In this document: positions 51,844 to 63,299 of the stretch, piece by piece | Position numbering within the stretch: position 1 is the first letter of the stretch | Layout of the letters: every line of letters starts with the position of its first letter | DNA from: Diphasiastrum complanatum | Taxonomy: Eukaryota; Streptophyta; Lycopodiopsida; Lycopodiales; Lycopodiaceae | Length of the DNA stretch: 64,000 nt | Assembly: GCA_029204225.1 (NCBI GenBank) | Contig: CM055098.1 | Location: forward strand, 16,345,775-16,409,774 | Reading direction: 5' to 3' | The notes under the pieces: generated by a model | What the model was told of the DNA's origin: nothing | The model's database searches: none | Seen by the model: the letters and a program-made list of their open reading frames with translations, nothing else | Made by a program: the position numbers and the translations under genes

Positions 51844-54300
51844 TCTATCATGCAACTTATGTTCCCAATTCGATCTGCTAGACTGAACGATTTTAGTAAG
51901 AATACTGCATATAATCTTATTGGCTTGTCTATTTTTCCTTGGGTCGTAAGGTGTGCTAAAACCGATGTATCACAAAAATTCTTCCAAAAAAGCTTTTATT
52001 ATTTCATTGACGAAATGAGTGCCTCTGTCACTCACAGTTTTGACAGGACATCCAAATCTGACTATGATGTTTTTTTACAAGAACTTTGTGGTAAACCTTG
52101 CAGTTGTGACTCGCACAACTTTTGCTTCAATCCATTTGATCATATAGTTTATAGCCACAATAATATAGCATTTCTGAGTGACCCTTGCAACTGGATGTAT
52201 TGGTCCAACATAGTCCGGTCTCCCAATTGATGCTTGTGCTAAAACTAGATGCAATGGTTTAAAATGTGTTTTGGTAGGACTTCGCATATGTTGACAAACA
52301 TCACAGGATTGAACATACATTTTTGTACCCTTATAAATGGTTGGCCACCAACATGCTAATTGCAAAATTTTGCAAACTATGATATCAACATCAAAATGAC
52401 CTCCACCCATAGCATCATGCGATATCATGATAAGCTCTCATACTTCATGTGGAAAAATGCATCTTCGTAAAATGTCATGTAAACTCCTCTTCGATACAAT
52501 TGCCTTGCTATCAATTGATATGGATGTGCCTCCAAAATCAAGATACGTTTTTGAACCTTTGTCAATGATTTATTTGGTTGTCCATGCATTAGTATTCAAC
52601 AATATCAACTGCCCATTTAGGTACCGCATCCACATAGAACAACATGGCATGTGGAAGTTCATCATCTACTTTGGTATCATAGGTGCTGATTGAATTCTTG
52701 ATACATGATCTACTTTATAATCTCGTTTACCCTTTCACACTACCACACGAAAATCAAATTTTGATAACAATAGTAACCATCTTACGATCTTGCCTGTATT
52801 GCAGGTTTTGTTCACAAGATACAACAATGGCTGATGATCTGTATAGAATGCAAAATGCCTAGCTATCAAATAATGACAATACTTCTTAACAGAAAATATC
52901 ATTGCTAAAGCTTCTCTCTCAATGGTGGAATAATTGATTTCAACATCATTCAACCATCAGCTAATGAACCTGATTAGAAAAAACTTCTTGTACTCTCTTA
53001 GTTGTGCTAACAATGATTCAATGGCATATTTCGATGCATCAATGTGAACATGGAATTTGATTGTCTAATTTGGAGCTCACAAAATCGGTGCGGACATGCA
53101 GTTTTCAATTTCTAAAATGACTCCAATTCTTCTTGTGTCCAAATTGAAATGATAATAAACTTATAGATTGGATGTGCCAAATCTACAAAGAATAGAATAG
53201 AAATTTGGTAGTAATTTGTATAATTCATGAAAATATAAACTTCTCGTATTGTGCTTAGTGGTTCTTCAAAGATCCATTATGACTCTGATTTTGGAAAGAT
53301 CAGTAGCAATTCCATGTCATGAAATCACATGCCCCAACATTATGCCATGTTATACCCATATTTGACACTTCTCTAGGTTCAGAGAAATTTGAATTTTTGA
53401 CACTAAGCCAATACTTTCTCAAATTGGCTTAAGTAATCTTCATCCAACCCATGGACATAGGTCATCCAAATAAATTTCCAAGAATTTTTGCAAGTACTCC
53501 TTGAAAGCAAATTGCATGACGCATTGAAGAGTACTTGGCACATTATATAGTCCAAATGACATTACTTTGTATGCATAGGTTCCCCATGGTTCAGTGACAA
53601 ATGTAGTTTTATGTTGGTCTTCATGTACGATCTTTACTTGATTGTATCAATTGAACTCATCTAAGAAACTATATGATTCACAACACTAGAAGTAAGATCC
53701 AATACGCTCTCAAGGAAAGGCAAAGGAAATTGATCCTTTCTGGTATCTACATTCAAGGCCTTTAGATTTGCATCTTGCATCTACTGGTTAGCTTGGCATC
53801 CAAAGTTTCTTTGGTCCCAGGTTCGAGCCTCCCCTTGGAAACCAAGAAGCATTCCACGATCACAATTGGTGACACCCATTCCATATGCTCGAGTTCATAG
53901 ATGAAATCCATCATCTAGTAATCTTTGTAACTCTTTCTTGATCGATTTGTAATCTGGATTACATCGATAGAATTGGCTCACTTTCAAAACAACCTCTGGT
54001 ATCAACGGAATTTCATATTGCACTACCAACGTGAGAATACTCTTCAGATCTTTGTAGGACCAAGCAAATCAATCTTTGTATTCAACCATCACTCAACTCT
54101 AAGAATTGGGATGAAGATAGTTATGCTCCCATATGGATTATCTTCTCTTCTTCACCTGGTTCAGCTAGATTCATTGGTTGAGTATGACCTGGTCCATCAT
54201 AAACTTCCTATGTCTCTAGAACACTTTCTTTAGGTTTCCAATGACCTTTTGACAACATGACTACCACATCATCCAAGGTGTAACTTTTGAAAAACTCTAG
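51844..54300 (-). mobile_element. Ty3/gypsy pol (protease region to integrase), host of the nested copia
   Basis: Minus strand from about 54,300 to 51,844, continuing at 49,784. RT is at 53,680-53,150 (TEPWGTYAYKVMSFGL, then YLDDLC), RNase H at 53,060-52,735 (YSTIEREALAMIFSVKKYCHYL) and integrase at 52,430-51,844 (CQHMRSPTKTH, YVGPIHPVARV, INYMIKWIEAK). The first catalytic Asp of the integrase is Asn (AINY instead of ATDY). A SINE sits at 53,783-53,849. Many stops. Confidence 0.85.
53783..53849 (+). mobile_element. minimal tRNA-derived SINE, copy D, inside gypsy
   Basis: CTGGTTAGCTTGGCATCCAA, then TTTGGTCCCAGGTTCGAGCC, then CCTTGGAAACCAAGAAG. The 5' end lacks the first ~15 bases of the family. 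The 3' flank begins CAT as in other copies, but no target duplication longer than four bases is clear. Confidence 0.75.
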
Positions 54301-55464
54301 CATATCATGTTAAACTTCATCTTCTTTTTCCAGATCCACTGGGTTGATCTTAATTTCTTAACAACTAGAAATTCCAATTTCAATGAGCAGCTAGAGTTTT
54401 TGGCATGAATCTTGGAGGATCATCAATGGATCTAACACATGTTTTAGGTTCAGATAAGAAGAAAATAGCACAAAGATGATGGTTTTATCACTTCCTTACT
54501 CTTGGATTTTTGTTGAATAAGATCAATCCTTATTGCTACTTCATTTTTTATCGATGCTCATGTTCTATGTGATGTACTCGGAGTGAGTCACAAAAGGGAA
54601 AAGGCAAGTATGGACTTTGTCAGGTTTTTGAAGACTATCAGTACTTCTTAATAATAAAAGATTGGATATACCATATTAATAGTTTAGATGCTTAGAGAAA
54701 TGCAACATGCTAGTATGTTGTGGCCTAGCTATTTTTGCATGGATTGATTTGAAGGTCATAAGCATGGAAGACGTGAGATATTTTCAAGGAGAAGCTACAT
54801 CAATGGTGTCTTCATGACACATGGAAATGGATCTTCATCAAGGAAGTCTTATTATGGTTATGATAAGCATGGATGGTGATTTTTTGGCCAAGTTGACTTT
54901 GAGAGAGAATATGGAAAAATGGTCCAAATTTGCAGATGTAAACTTGAGACCTAAACATGGATTATTAAAATAGTGCAGATGGGACCAAGTTGTTCCAAAT
55001 GATATTTTTATATTGTTTTATGAATATGTTTAGTAAGACTATGTGATCATTGTCAAGACAGTTAATCTAGACCATTGATTTGATAGATGGCAAAGATTTA
55101 GGACATAACCATACTTCTAGACCTTTTCAAATGTTGTGTAACATAGCTATAAATAGCTAAACATTTTAGCATTTACATACCTCATTTTGGTGGTGATATC
55201 AAAGGAAAAATAATGATGTTGTCATTAGTATGTGCTAAAAACAGGTCATTAATCTTAATCAAATCTCTTAGTATTTTAAAAATCATGTAATGCACTGTTG
55301 ATGTCACTAGCTTTATCGGTAGAGATTCTTATGCCAATCTTGACACATCTAAGTTTGTTCCTCCATGTATGAAACTTTCCAAACTAAGCTCTCTACAAAA
55401 TCCATGATATCACATGGATTATCCATATTTACACCATCCATGCTTCTTTTTTCTAACTAACAAA
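54301..55464. other. no gene seen
   Basis: No coding frame, LTR or repeat recognised. It is AT-rich and lies between the gypsy remnant and the copia LTR. Confidence 0.5.
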
Positions 55465-55465
55465 G

Positions 55466-56347
55466 TGTACAGTTTACTTGACAAAGGATGAGAAAGAAAT
55501 GAATGTGAACTTGAAACGTTTCTATTCGTGACCAACTCGAAAAATTCGCAAAGGATTCACGAAATTGATCTTGCAGTCAACTTGAAAATTTTGCGAAACA
55601 GTTTCTTGTAGAAGCTTGTGGCTTTCTTGTTAAAGCTCGAAAGATTTGCGAACAGAATCTTGTTGTGAAATATTCTGTTTTTTGTTTAAAGCTCACCTGT
55701 CGCGAACAATTCGCGAAATCTTCTGGATTCTTTTCCATGCTCACATGTCGCAAAACTGTCACGAACAATTCACGAAATATTCTAAATTTCTTCTTCAAAC
55801 TCAAAGTTGTCATCTATCATGAACAATTCACGAAAGACAAAAATGTCGCGAAGAGACAAGTGTCGAGAACAATTCATGAAACACGAAGCTGAGACGAAGA
55901 GATGGAATGTTGCGAATAATTCGCGAACAGATTTTATTCGACCTTGGAAACGGAGCGTCTCTTTGAATATCCATTGTCGTAAACGGTTAGATATCTATTG
56001 TTACAAAATTAAAAGGCCAAAAGACTTGTCCTGTAGCAATATAAATACATGTGCACTACTCATTGTAACTCACTCAATCAGAGACACAACAGCGAGATAA
56101 AACAGCAAGAGATATAAACTGATTCAGATTCAGAATTATAAATTTGTTTTTGATCAATAGTTTCTGTTTGTCCAAAATTGTCTTAAGTTGTCTCTTAATT
56201 TTTGCACGTATATTCAATCAGAGCACATAATGTTCTACTAGTAAATAGATCAGATACAAACCCAATTGAAGACACTGATATTATTTTTTGATTTATTCAA
56301 GCTTTCATCGTGTTCTTTGTAAAAGAATTATTACTATTTTTCCTACA
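55466..56347 (+). repeat. copia 5' LTR with five GAACAATTCRYGAA repeats
   Basis: Ends CCTACA before the primer site. A TGTA start at 55,466 gives matching TGTA/TACA ends, but the exact start is uncertain by about 30 bp. GA(A)(C/T)AATTC(A/G)(C/T)GAA occurs at 55,704, 55,763, 55,821, 55,867 and 55,914. Confidence 0.75.
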
Positions 56348-56348
56348 G

Positions 56349-56360
56349 TGGTATCAGAAC
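56349..56360 (+). other. primer-binding site, initiator tRNA-Met type
   Basis: TGGTATCAGAAC, one mismatch to the standard TGGTATCAGAGC. Confidence 0.85.
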
Positions 56361-56493
56361 TTACAGGTTCAAAACTGATACAATAATATCGGAATGAATC
56401 AGATTTGGTACAATAGTATCTTCACATCCCTCTCAGCATTCTTCATACATCCATCAGCAAGCCGCAATCTGGAGTGATTCAGAAAATTAGAAG

Positions 56494-57560
56494 ATGTCGT
56501 CGATCATCAATATCCAGGCTAAGATGTTCAGACTACTTGATTTGGAAATTAAAGACTTCACTCTTATTGAAGGGCGAAGGTCTATGGCAATGGGTTGAGC
56601 CAATAGAAGAGAAACCGGTAGCTACTCCTGGCAAAGAACTTCGAGAATGGAGTTTTAAAAATGACAAAGCTATAGAAATTATTGCATCTTCAGTGCATGA
56701 CAATATAATGCTAGATCTTACATCAATTTCGAATGCAAAAGATTTATGGAAAGGATTGCAAACCAAGAATGAGACTCGATCTTGTAATCAGATCATGTTT
56801 TTGGAAGACCAATTAACTTACCTACAGTGGGACAACAAAGACCTGAACACATTTGTGCGAAAGATTAAAGATCTGTTTATTTTCTTGCAGAATTCTGGTG
56901 TAGAAAATATAATTTTAGAAGAAAAACAGCTTACTTATTTTCTTCGAGCCCTACCCAGGTCATTCCACATAACTAGAACCTTATTGGCGAAAGATACGAC
57001 AATGACACTTCAAAAGGCAATAGACGGAGTTAAAGAAGAAGTAGAAGTTTGTGAACGCTATGACAACAATGGTGATTCGGAAAATGCTCTATTTACTCAG
57101 AAGAATAAATCTTCTAAGAAGTCTAAGTTTAAGAGGGAGTCGTCTAAAAGGAATGAGTCTAAGACAAATGAATAAAAATCTGGTAAACAACAGAAAAATT
57201 CTGGTGATAAGAAGATCTATAACACATGCAGAAGATCAGGTCACACAAAAGAAAAGTGTTGGATTGAATGCATTCATTGTCATAAATGGGGTCATGCAGC
57301 AGTAGACTGTTATCAGAATCCCAGAAACAAAAAGGAGTAGAATCGAAGCAAACCTTCATATTCAAACTATGTCGAAGACAAAGCAGAATGCTCTAGAGTA
57401 GCAGAAGACAGGACAACAAGGAACTCGGCAGCTTATGTTAGTACTGATCTATGTTGTTCAACTAATTCAATTCAAGAAGTAGTACTTGATTCAAGAGTCA
57501 CCTCACATTTTGTTTCCTTGAAACAAATTTTGTCTGAGTACAAGAAGACGAACTATTCGA
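56494..57560 (+). pseudogene. copia gag and protease
   Basis: The true start (MSSIINIQAKMF) is in a different frame from the long gag body, so a frameshift lies near 56,530. The body has KLKTSLLLKGEGLWQWVEP, DLWKGLQTKNETRS and LTYLQWDNKDLNTFVRKIKD. After a stop at 57,173, the knuckles follow; the second is intact, CIHCHKWGHAAVDC. The protease motif VVLDSRVTSHF has DSR in place of DSG. Confidence 0.85.
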
Positions 57561-57839
57561 GATTTATTATACTTTGAAACAGTTCTAAACACGTGGTTGA
57601 TGGAACTGGTATATTATGGCTGGACATGAATCAGAGAGACAAGAAACTGGAAGAAGTTCTCTATGTCCCTACTCTTGATAAAGACCTTCTATCCGTAGCT
57701 AAGATAGTCGATACAGGCATTCAGTAACCTTCACAAAGATCTCTTGTAAACTAGATTCTGATAACCTAGTTGCTAAAGGCAACAGAGAAGAAAATTTATA
57801 TCACCTGAACATTTGAGCTAGAATCAAACAAATCAATAA

Positions 57840-58720
57840 AACTCAAGAATCAACAGATATATTGTGGCACAAGAGGCTATGTTTCATGAAAATGGAAGCC
57901 TTGTACCAAGCCAACAAAAGTCAGAGAATTCAAGGAGTCGAAATCAAAAGTTGAGATATTCGAACTACCTACGAATCCTGTCTTAAAGGCAAGATGACTA
58001 GAAGTCCTTTCAATACAGATGTTTATAAAGCAACTAAGGTACTTGAAATTGTGCATTTAGATATTTGTGGACCATTCGGAGTATTGTCGTTAGGTGATGC
58101 AAAGTACTTCATAACATTTATTGATCACTTCAGCAAGTTCGTTGTGGTATACTTTATTCATACTAAATCTGAAGCTTTCAAGAAACTCCTTGAGTATACG
58201 AATTGGGCTGAGAAACACACAGGCAATAAGCTAAAGCAGATTCGCACAGATCATGGAGGTGAGTACATTTTCAACGAATTCAAGGCTTATTGTACTGATC
58301 GAGGTATTATGCATACGAAGATTGCATCATACACACCTCAACACAATGGAATAGCTGAATGAAGAAATCGTACACTTATGGAAGCTGCAAGGTGTATGAT
58401 GGCTCATGCGAAGGCACCAAAACAGTTGTGGGCAGAAGCAGTGGCTACATCAAATTATCTTCATAATTGTATTTTGAAATCTCGACTACCGGATAAAACT
58501 TCTCATGAGATATGGTGGAAGTCAAAGCCAAATATAGCACATGTTCGGATATTTGGATGTGTAATGTATATGCACATACTAGATAAGCTGAGAAAGAAAC
58601 TCGATGAAAAGACAGAACAAGGTTTTCTGGTAGGATTCGAAATACATTCGTCATATTATCGTGTCTATGTATCCAAAACTGGCAAGATAAAAGTTGTTCG
58701 AGACATCAAATTTGATTAGT
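57840..58720 (+). pseudogene. copia integrase
   Basis: DILWHKRLCFMKMEAL begins the GAG-pre-integrase part. The core has VHLDICGPFG (Asp 1), IRTDHGGEYIFNE (Asp 2) and TPQHNGIAE (Glu), then a TGA immediately after. EAARCMMAHAKAPKQLWAEA and FGCVMYMHI with VGFEIHSSYYRVY complete the core and C-terminus. Confidence 0.9.
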
Positions 58721-60480
58721 CGAAATACATAGCAGACAGTGATCTAGTCGGCTATGAAATTCTAAAAAAAAATTATGAGCTACCAACGACAATAGAAGAA
58801 AAACAAGCAGAAGATGAAAGGGAATTACCAGATTCAGAGGGAGGTCAAGATCGAGTGCTTGAAAGACTCGAATCGCCAGCTCGAATTCCAGCAAAAAAGT
58901 TTGAATCAGAATCAGACTCAAAACCTGCAGAATCGAACTCGAAACCACATGTAAGAAGATCTGATAGGCAACGTAAACCACCAGAAAGGTATGGTCACGA
59001 TGTTTTTAATATAGCCATCAAATTTTGTGGATTCTCTGACGAATCTCAAACATTTGAAGAAGCTGTTGATGGACCAGATAAAGATCGCTGGACAAGCAAT
59101 GGAGGACGAGATGTCATCCATGTATAAAAACAATATATGGACACTTGCACCAATACCTGATGGCAGAAAACCAGTCAAATGCAAGTGGATCTACAAGATC
59201 AAAATAGGTCCTAATGGAGAAAACATCAAATATAAAGCAAGATTAGTTGTTAAAGGATTTTCACAGAAGTATGGAATCGACTACATTGATACTTTCTCAC
59301 TAATAGTCAAACATACATCAATGCGTTTGTTATTCGCGTATGCAGCGGTTCATGATTTGAAAATCCATATTGTGGATGAGAAGACTGCATTCTTGCATGC
59401 AGAATTAAAAGAAGACTTATTCATGGACCAACCACTTGGTTTTGTAAGCCAAGAATATCCAGAATATGGATATCACATGAATAAAAGTATCTATGGTCTG
59501 AAACAAGTAGCCAGACAATGGTATAGAAAGAAGGACAAAGCACTACGTTCCTTAGGCTTCAAACCTCTATTTGTTGAGTCAAATGTCTATATCAAGCATG
59601 TCCAAAATGGAGTAATCATTTATGTTGATGACACACTTATCTTCTCAAAAAGAGATAAGTAAATTTCAGACAAGTACACTCAAAGATCATTGAAGACTTC
59701 AACATGCTCGAATGCAAAGGTGTGCATACTCCCATGATACCTGGAACAATATTGAACAAGGCAAATTATCCGCAGACTCTCGAGGAAGAGGAACGAATGG
59801 CCAAATCACCCTATCGTAGGTTGATTGAATCATTGTTATATCTAGCAGACAACACCAGACCTGATACAACATTTGCAATATATACAGGCTGAGCCAATAT
59901 AATCAGAACCCAGGATCGTTGCATTGGAAGTTAGCAAAGAGAGTACTACAATATCTCCAAGAAACGAAAGACTATGGACTATGTTATTCGAAGGAAGCTG
60001 GATTTCACATCGAATCTTACAGTGATGCAAGTTGGGCATCCATGAAGGATGATAGAAAAAGTATTTAAGGAGGTTGTACTCTAGCATCTGGCGCAGCCAT
60101 ACTTTGGATAAGCAAGAAGCAAACAGCAGTAGCTCAATCTTCCTGTGAAGCGGAATATGTAGCAACAGCCAAGATGGCAAACGAACTGATCTGGATCAAA
60201 CAGATGTTGGAAGGATTTGATGAATCTATTCTGAACCTTATGTCTTGTTAATGGATAACACTTCAGTAATCTATCTTACAAAAGAACTTGTATTTTAATC
60301 GAAAACAAAGCACATAGCTATCAAGTATCATGTTATTCGGGACTTAGTCAAGAAGAAGATACTGAAGACAGTCTTCATACCCACAGAGGAAATGACAGCT
60401 GATATCTTTACAAAGCCACTCGTTAAAGTTTTGTTCGAGAAGCAACGAGAAACGAACGCAAACTCGAAACATTTCTATTC
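58721..60480 (+). pseudogene. copia reverse transcriptase and RNase H
   Basis: An acidic linker is followed by KPVKCKWIYKIKIGPNGENI and YKARLVVKGFSQKYGIDY. Then come VDEKTAFLHAELKEDLFMDQP, YGLKQVARQW, and VIIYVDDTLIFSK (YVDD intact). RNase H has SDASWASMKDDRKS, QSSCEAEYVATA, DNTSVIYLTK and TKHIAIKYHVIRDLV. ADIFTKPLVKVLFEKQ ends the frame against the 3' LTR. Three or more frameshifts and stops. Confidence 0.9.
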
Positions 60481-60981
60481 GTGACCAACTCAAAAGATTT
60501 GTGAAGGATTCGTGAAATTGATCTGGCAGTCAACTTGAAAGATTCGCAAAACAGTTTCTTGTAAAAGCTTGTGGCTTTCTTGTTGAAGCTCGAAAGATTC
60601 GCGAACAGAATCTTGTCGCGAAATATTCTGTTTCTTGTTCAAAGCTCACCTGTCACGAAATTGTCGTGAACAATTCGCGAAATCTTCTAGATTCTTCTCC
60701 ATACTCACCTGTCGCAAACAGTTTGCGAGATATTCTGAATTTCTTTTTCAAACTCTAGGTTGTCATTTGTCGCGAACAATTCGCGAAAGACGAAAATGTC
60801 GCGAAGAGAGAAGTGTCACGAACAATTCACGAAACACAAAGCTGAGACGAAGAGATGGACTGTTGTGAATAACTCGCGAACAGAAATTATTCGACCTTGG
60901 AAACAGAGCGTCTATTTGAATATCAACCGTCGTAAACAGTTAGATATCTACTGTTACCGAATTAAAAGGCCAAGAGACCTA
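60440..60981 (+). repeat. copia 3' LTR, truncated
   Basis: Aligns with the 5' LTR from about 55,490 to 56,025. Many differences are CG here versus TG or CA in the other copy. It stops at AAGAGACCTATAAATTGG, where the LTR match ends. Confidence 0.85.
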
Positions 60982-62086
60982 TAAATTGGATCAAATTTTG
61001 GATCACACGTGAGGTACGGCCTCCAGTACGGCCTACTGTCAAAGAATGAATGTAATCAAGTTTAGTTTACTATGGAATCATAAAATCACAAGACAAATGT
61101 GGGAAAAACTCGAGATTGCCAATTTGCTCTCAAATCTCTTTCTTGCATGTATGGAATGACGAATTGATAGTACAAAGTAGCTCTTCTCCTTGGATGTTAG
61201 GTGAAAATCCAACATGTTTCAAGGAGCCTAATTGACATTTTTGCCCTAATATGTCAATCTTACATAACCCTAAAGTTATGCCAATTTGGTGGTTAGGTTA
61301 CTCATCTACCTTCATGATTTGAGGAGTTTGCTCCAAATTCTAGGAAACTTGACCAAACAACCTAACTAACTCCTAAGATTTGGATCTGACCTACCTAGGC
61401 CTATTCTTCACACGTGTGAGCCGCCCCCACACGTGTGGGACCCATCTATGTACAATTTTACAAAGTTTATTTAAGCTAAAATTGCCAATTTTGACAATTT
61501 TTCACAATATAAGCAATCTTTAAAATTTTTAATATGGGAGCTAGTGGCTATTTAGCTTCTTCTTTTTCTGAAAGAAGTGACCCTGCTTTCAATGAATTAA
61601 GAATAATCGTGCTAATTACCACTCAAAAGAATTTGCATGTTGGCTACAATTCACTTATGTTGTGCAAGCACCCAACAATCTATCTTTTTGCCTTGAAAAT
61701 TGAAACCAGAGTAGCACATACACATACTCAATATATTGTCTAAAGTAGCTGCTATACTTTTACTTAGCAGCTACATTGTTTCCTGGAAGGGGGTGGCCCT
61801 GCTTTCAGAAACCATTTTTTTACAAAATATAAGCCTCTACCTATAAGTGCTACTACTAAGCTCCAATTGCTCGAAGCAACCACGCATTCATTTCTGTCTT
61901 GCTTTTAATACGTAATGGTTATAATCATAATATCCTTTCAAACATGCCTTCTACACTCCTCGGTTAGCAATCAGTTTTGTTGATTACACTTCACCTCCAA
62001 ATGACAAGCCTCAATCTCACTTTTCAGCTTCAAACGATGTGCCTCGCTACTTGTCAACTTGACCTGCAAAATTTAGCAGCTGAATC

Positions 62087-62138
<52 letters not shown>

Positions 62139-62463
62139 ATAATTCCATAACGTTTAAGCAAGCAAGAATTTCTTTCTAGGAATTTTCCTGAAGCCTAATT
62201 TCATTGTAAATGGAACATCTTGCCGCTTGCATGCTTCAAGAAAGACGAACTCAATATGCGCAAATAACAATCTGACTATCTACTTTGTAAAGCTCAATAT
62301 AAATTTACAATGACAAATTTGAGGAAATAGCAGAAGAAAAAGAGGCAAAACAAGGATTGCTTGATCCGGATGGTAACCTATAAATTGAGCTTCACAACTT
62401 CGACGGAATATGCGTATCTCACAAATATAAAGCATATGACAGAACAGATATGGCAGAACTCTT
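60982..62463. other. intergenic DNA; G-box palindromes and a TC microsatellite
   Basis: TCACACGTGTGA (61,408-61,419) and CCCACACGTGTGGG (61,426-61,439) are adjacent palindromes with the G-box core CACGTG. A TC run covers about 62,088-62,133. No supported gene. The last 200 bp probably include the 3' untranslated region of the gene on the minus strand. Confidence 0.5.
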
Positions 62464-63123
62464 TTAATTCGAAAGTAAGAATGGATAGTTATTTGATCGG
62501 TAGCAAGCAAACTGACCAAGCTTTCCAAGCCCATTGCAACGCGGACACACGATCTGGGCCACGTCTTTCCTGGCAGCGTTGGCACTCAATGCAGCCCCGG
62601 GTTTCCGAATGAATCCAGCTCCATCGCATTCGGGGCACCTGCGCACATCTAGACATCAGTGCATCCACTGCTTTGTTCACAGTGAAGTAAGCATATAGCG
62701 ACTGAGTAAAAGAGGCAAGACAGATATGTGTGTGTGTGCGCGCGCGCGCGCGCCCGTGTGTAGGGCTGCTGCATCTCACAGATCCTTGCGAGAGAAGAGG
62801 ATGGGAAAGGCAGTCCCCAGAAGAGCAATCACAACTGCACCCAGGATGAGATAGTTAGTTCCTTCTGCAGACACATCCCCAACTGCGCAAATCACCTCTG
62901 GACCTCGCCTCCTGCTGCTGCTGCTGCTGCCAATGCCAATGCCTGTGAGAGCGAGAGAGTCTCCTGCCTTTTGTGGCTTCAAATTGGTGGATTTGCAAGC
63001 AGGAGGAGGAGGGCAGAGGACCGAGACAGAAGTGGGTTTTGCACAAGAGGGAGTTGAAGATGAGAGGCAAAGTGGAGCTGCAGCAGCAACTGCCGATAGT
63101 GTTAGCGTAGATAGACACGCCAT
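62464..63123 (-). CDS. plastid-targeted one-TM DnaJ-type zinc-finger protein (FIP-like)
   Basis: Exon 1 is 63,123-62,780, the intron 62,779-62,639 (GTGAGA...GCGCAG, 141 bp), and exon 2 62,638-62,464. The join makes GAT CTG TGC and keeps the frame; the product is 172 residues. The N-terminus MACLSTLTLSAVAAAAPLCL is Ser/Ala-rich and basic, a chloroplast transit peptide. A membrane segment NYLILGAVVIALLGTAFPIL is followed by FSRKDLCPECDGAGFIRK and IVCPRCNGLGKLGQ, two CxxCxGxG-type half-sites of a DnaJ zinc finger. This layout matches the Arabidopsis FtsH5-interacting protein (FIP) type, a thylakoid protein linked to FtsH protease and stress response (family match from memory). The tail after LGKLGQ is about 15 residues longer than I expect, so a second intron is possible. 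Confidence 0.85.
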
Positions 63124-63260
63124 AGCCCAGACAGAGAGAGGAAGCTGGAATAGCGCGATGATCAGAGAAGCATCGGAAACCCGATCGAGTGCAGTGTGAG
63201 TAGAAATAGCGAGTTGAGAGAGAGAGACAGGATAGATGAGACGTGGATAAGGAAGAAAGA
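63124..63260 (-). promoter_or_regulatory. leader and pyrimidine patch of the zinc-finger protein gene
   Basis: On the minus strand the 130 bp before the ATG contain CTGTCTCTCTCTCTCAACTC and CTTCCTCTCTCTGTCTGG, pyrimidine patches common at plant core promoters and leaders. A clear TATA box on this strand was not found; TTTATATC at about 63,270 is the nearest candidate. Confidence 0.4.
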
Positions 63261-63299
63261 AAGGAGGGGATATAAAGTGTGATGCACCACCATCTCAAA

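Larger units (their letters stand above)
55466..60981 (+). mobile_element. nearly full-length Ty1/copia element, 3' LTR truncated
   Basis: 5' LTR about 55,466-56,347, PBS 56,349-56,360, then gag, protease, integrase, RT and RNase H in copia order up to 60,450. A 3' LTR copy begins near 60,440 and breaks off at 60,981, with about 330 bp of its end missing. The coding region is interrupted by several stops and frameshifts, so it is not autonomous now, but every domain is present. Confidence 0.9.

Noticed and set aside
55466-55500. Exact start of the copia 5' LTR
   Set aside because: TGTA at 55,466 fits the TACA end, but alignment with the truncated 3' LTR does not fix the boundary, so it is given as approximate.
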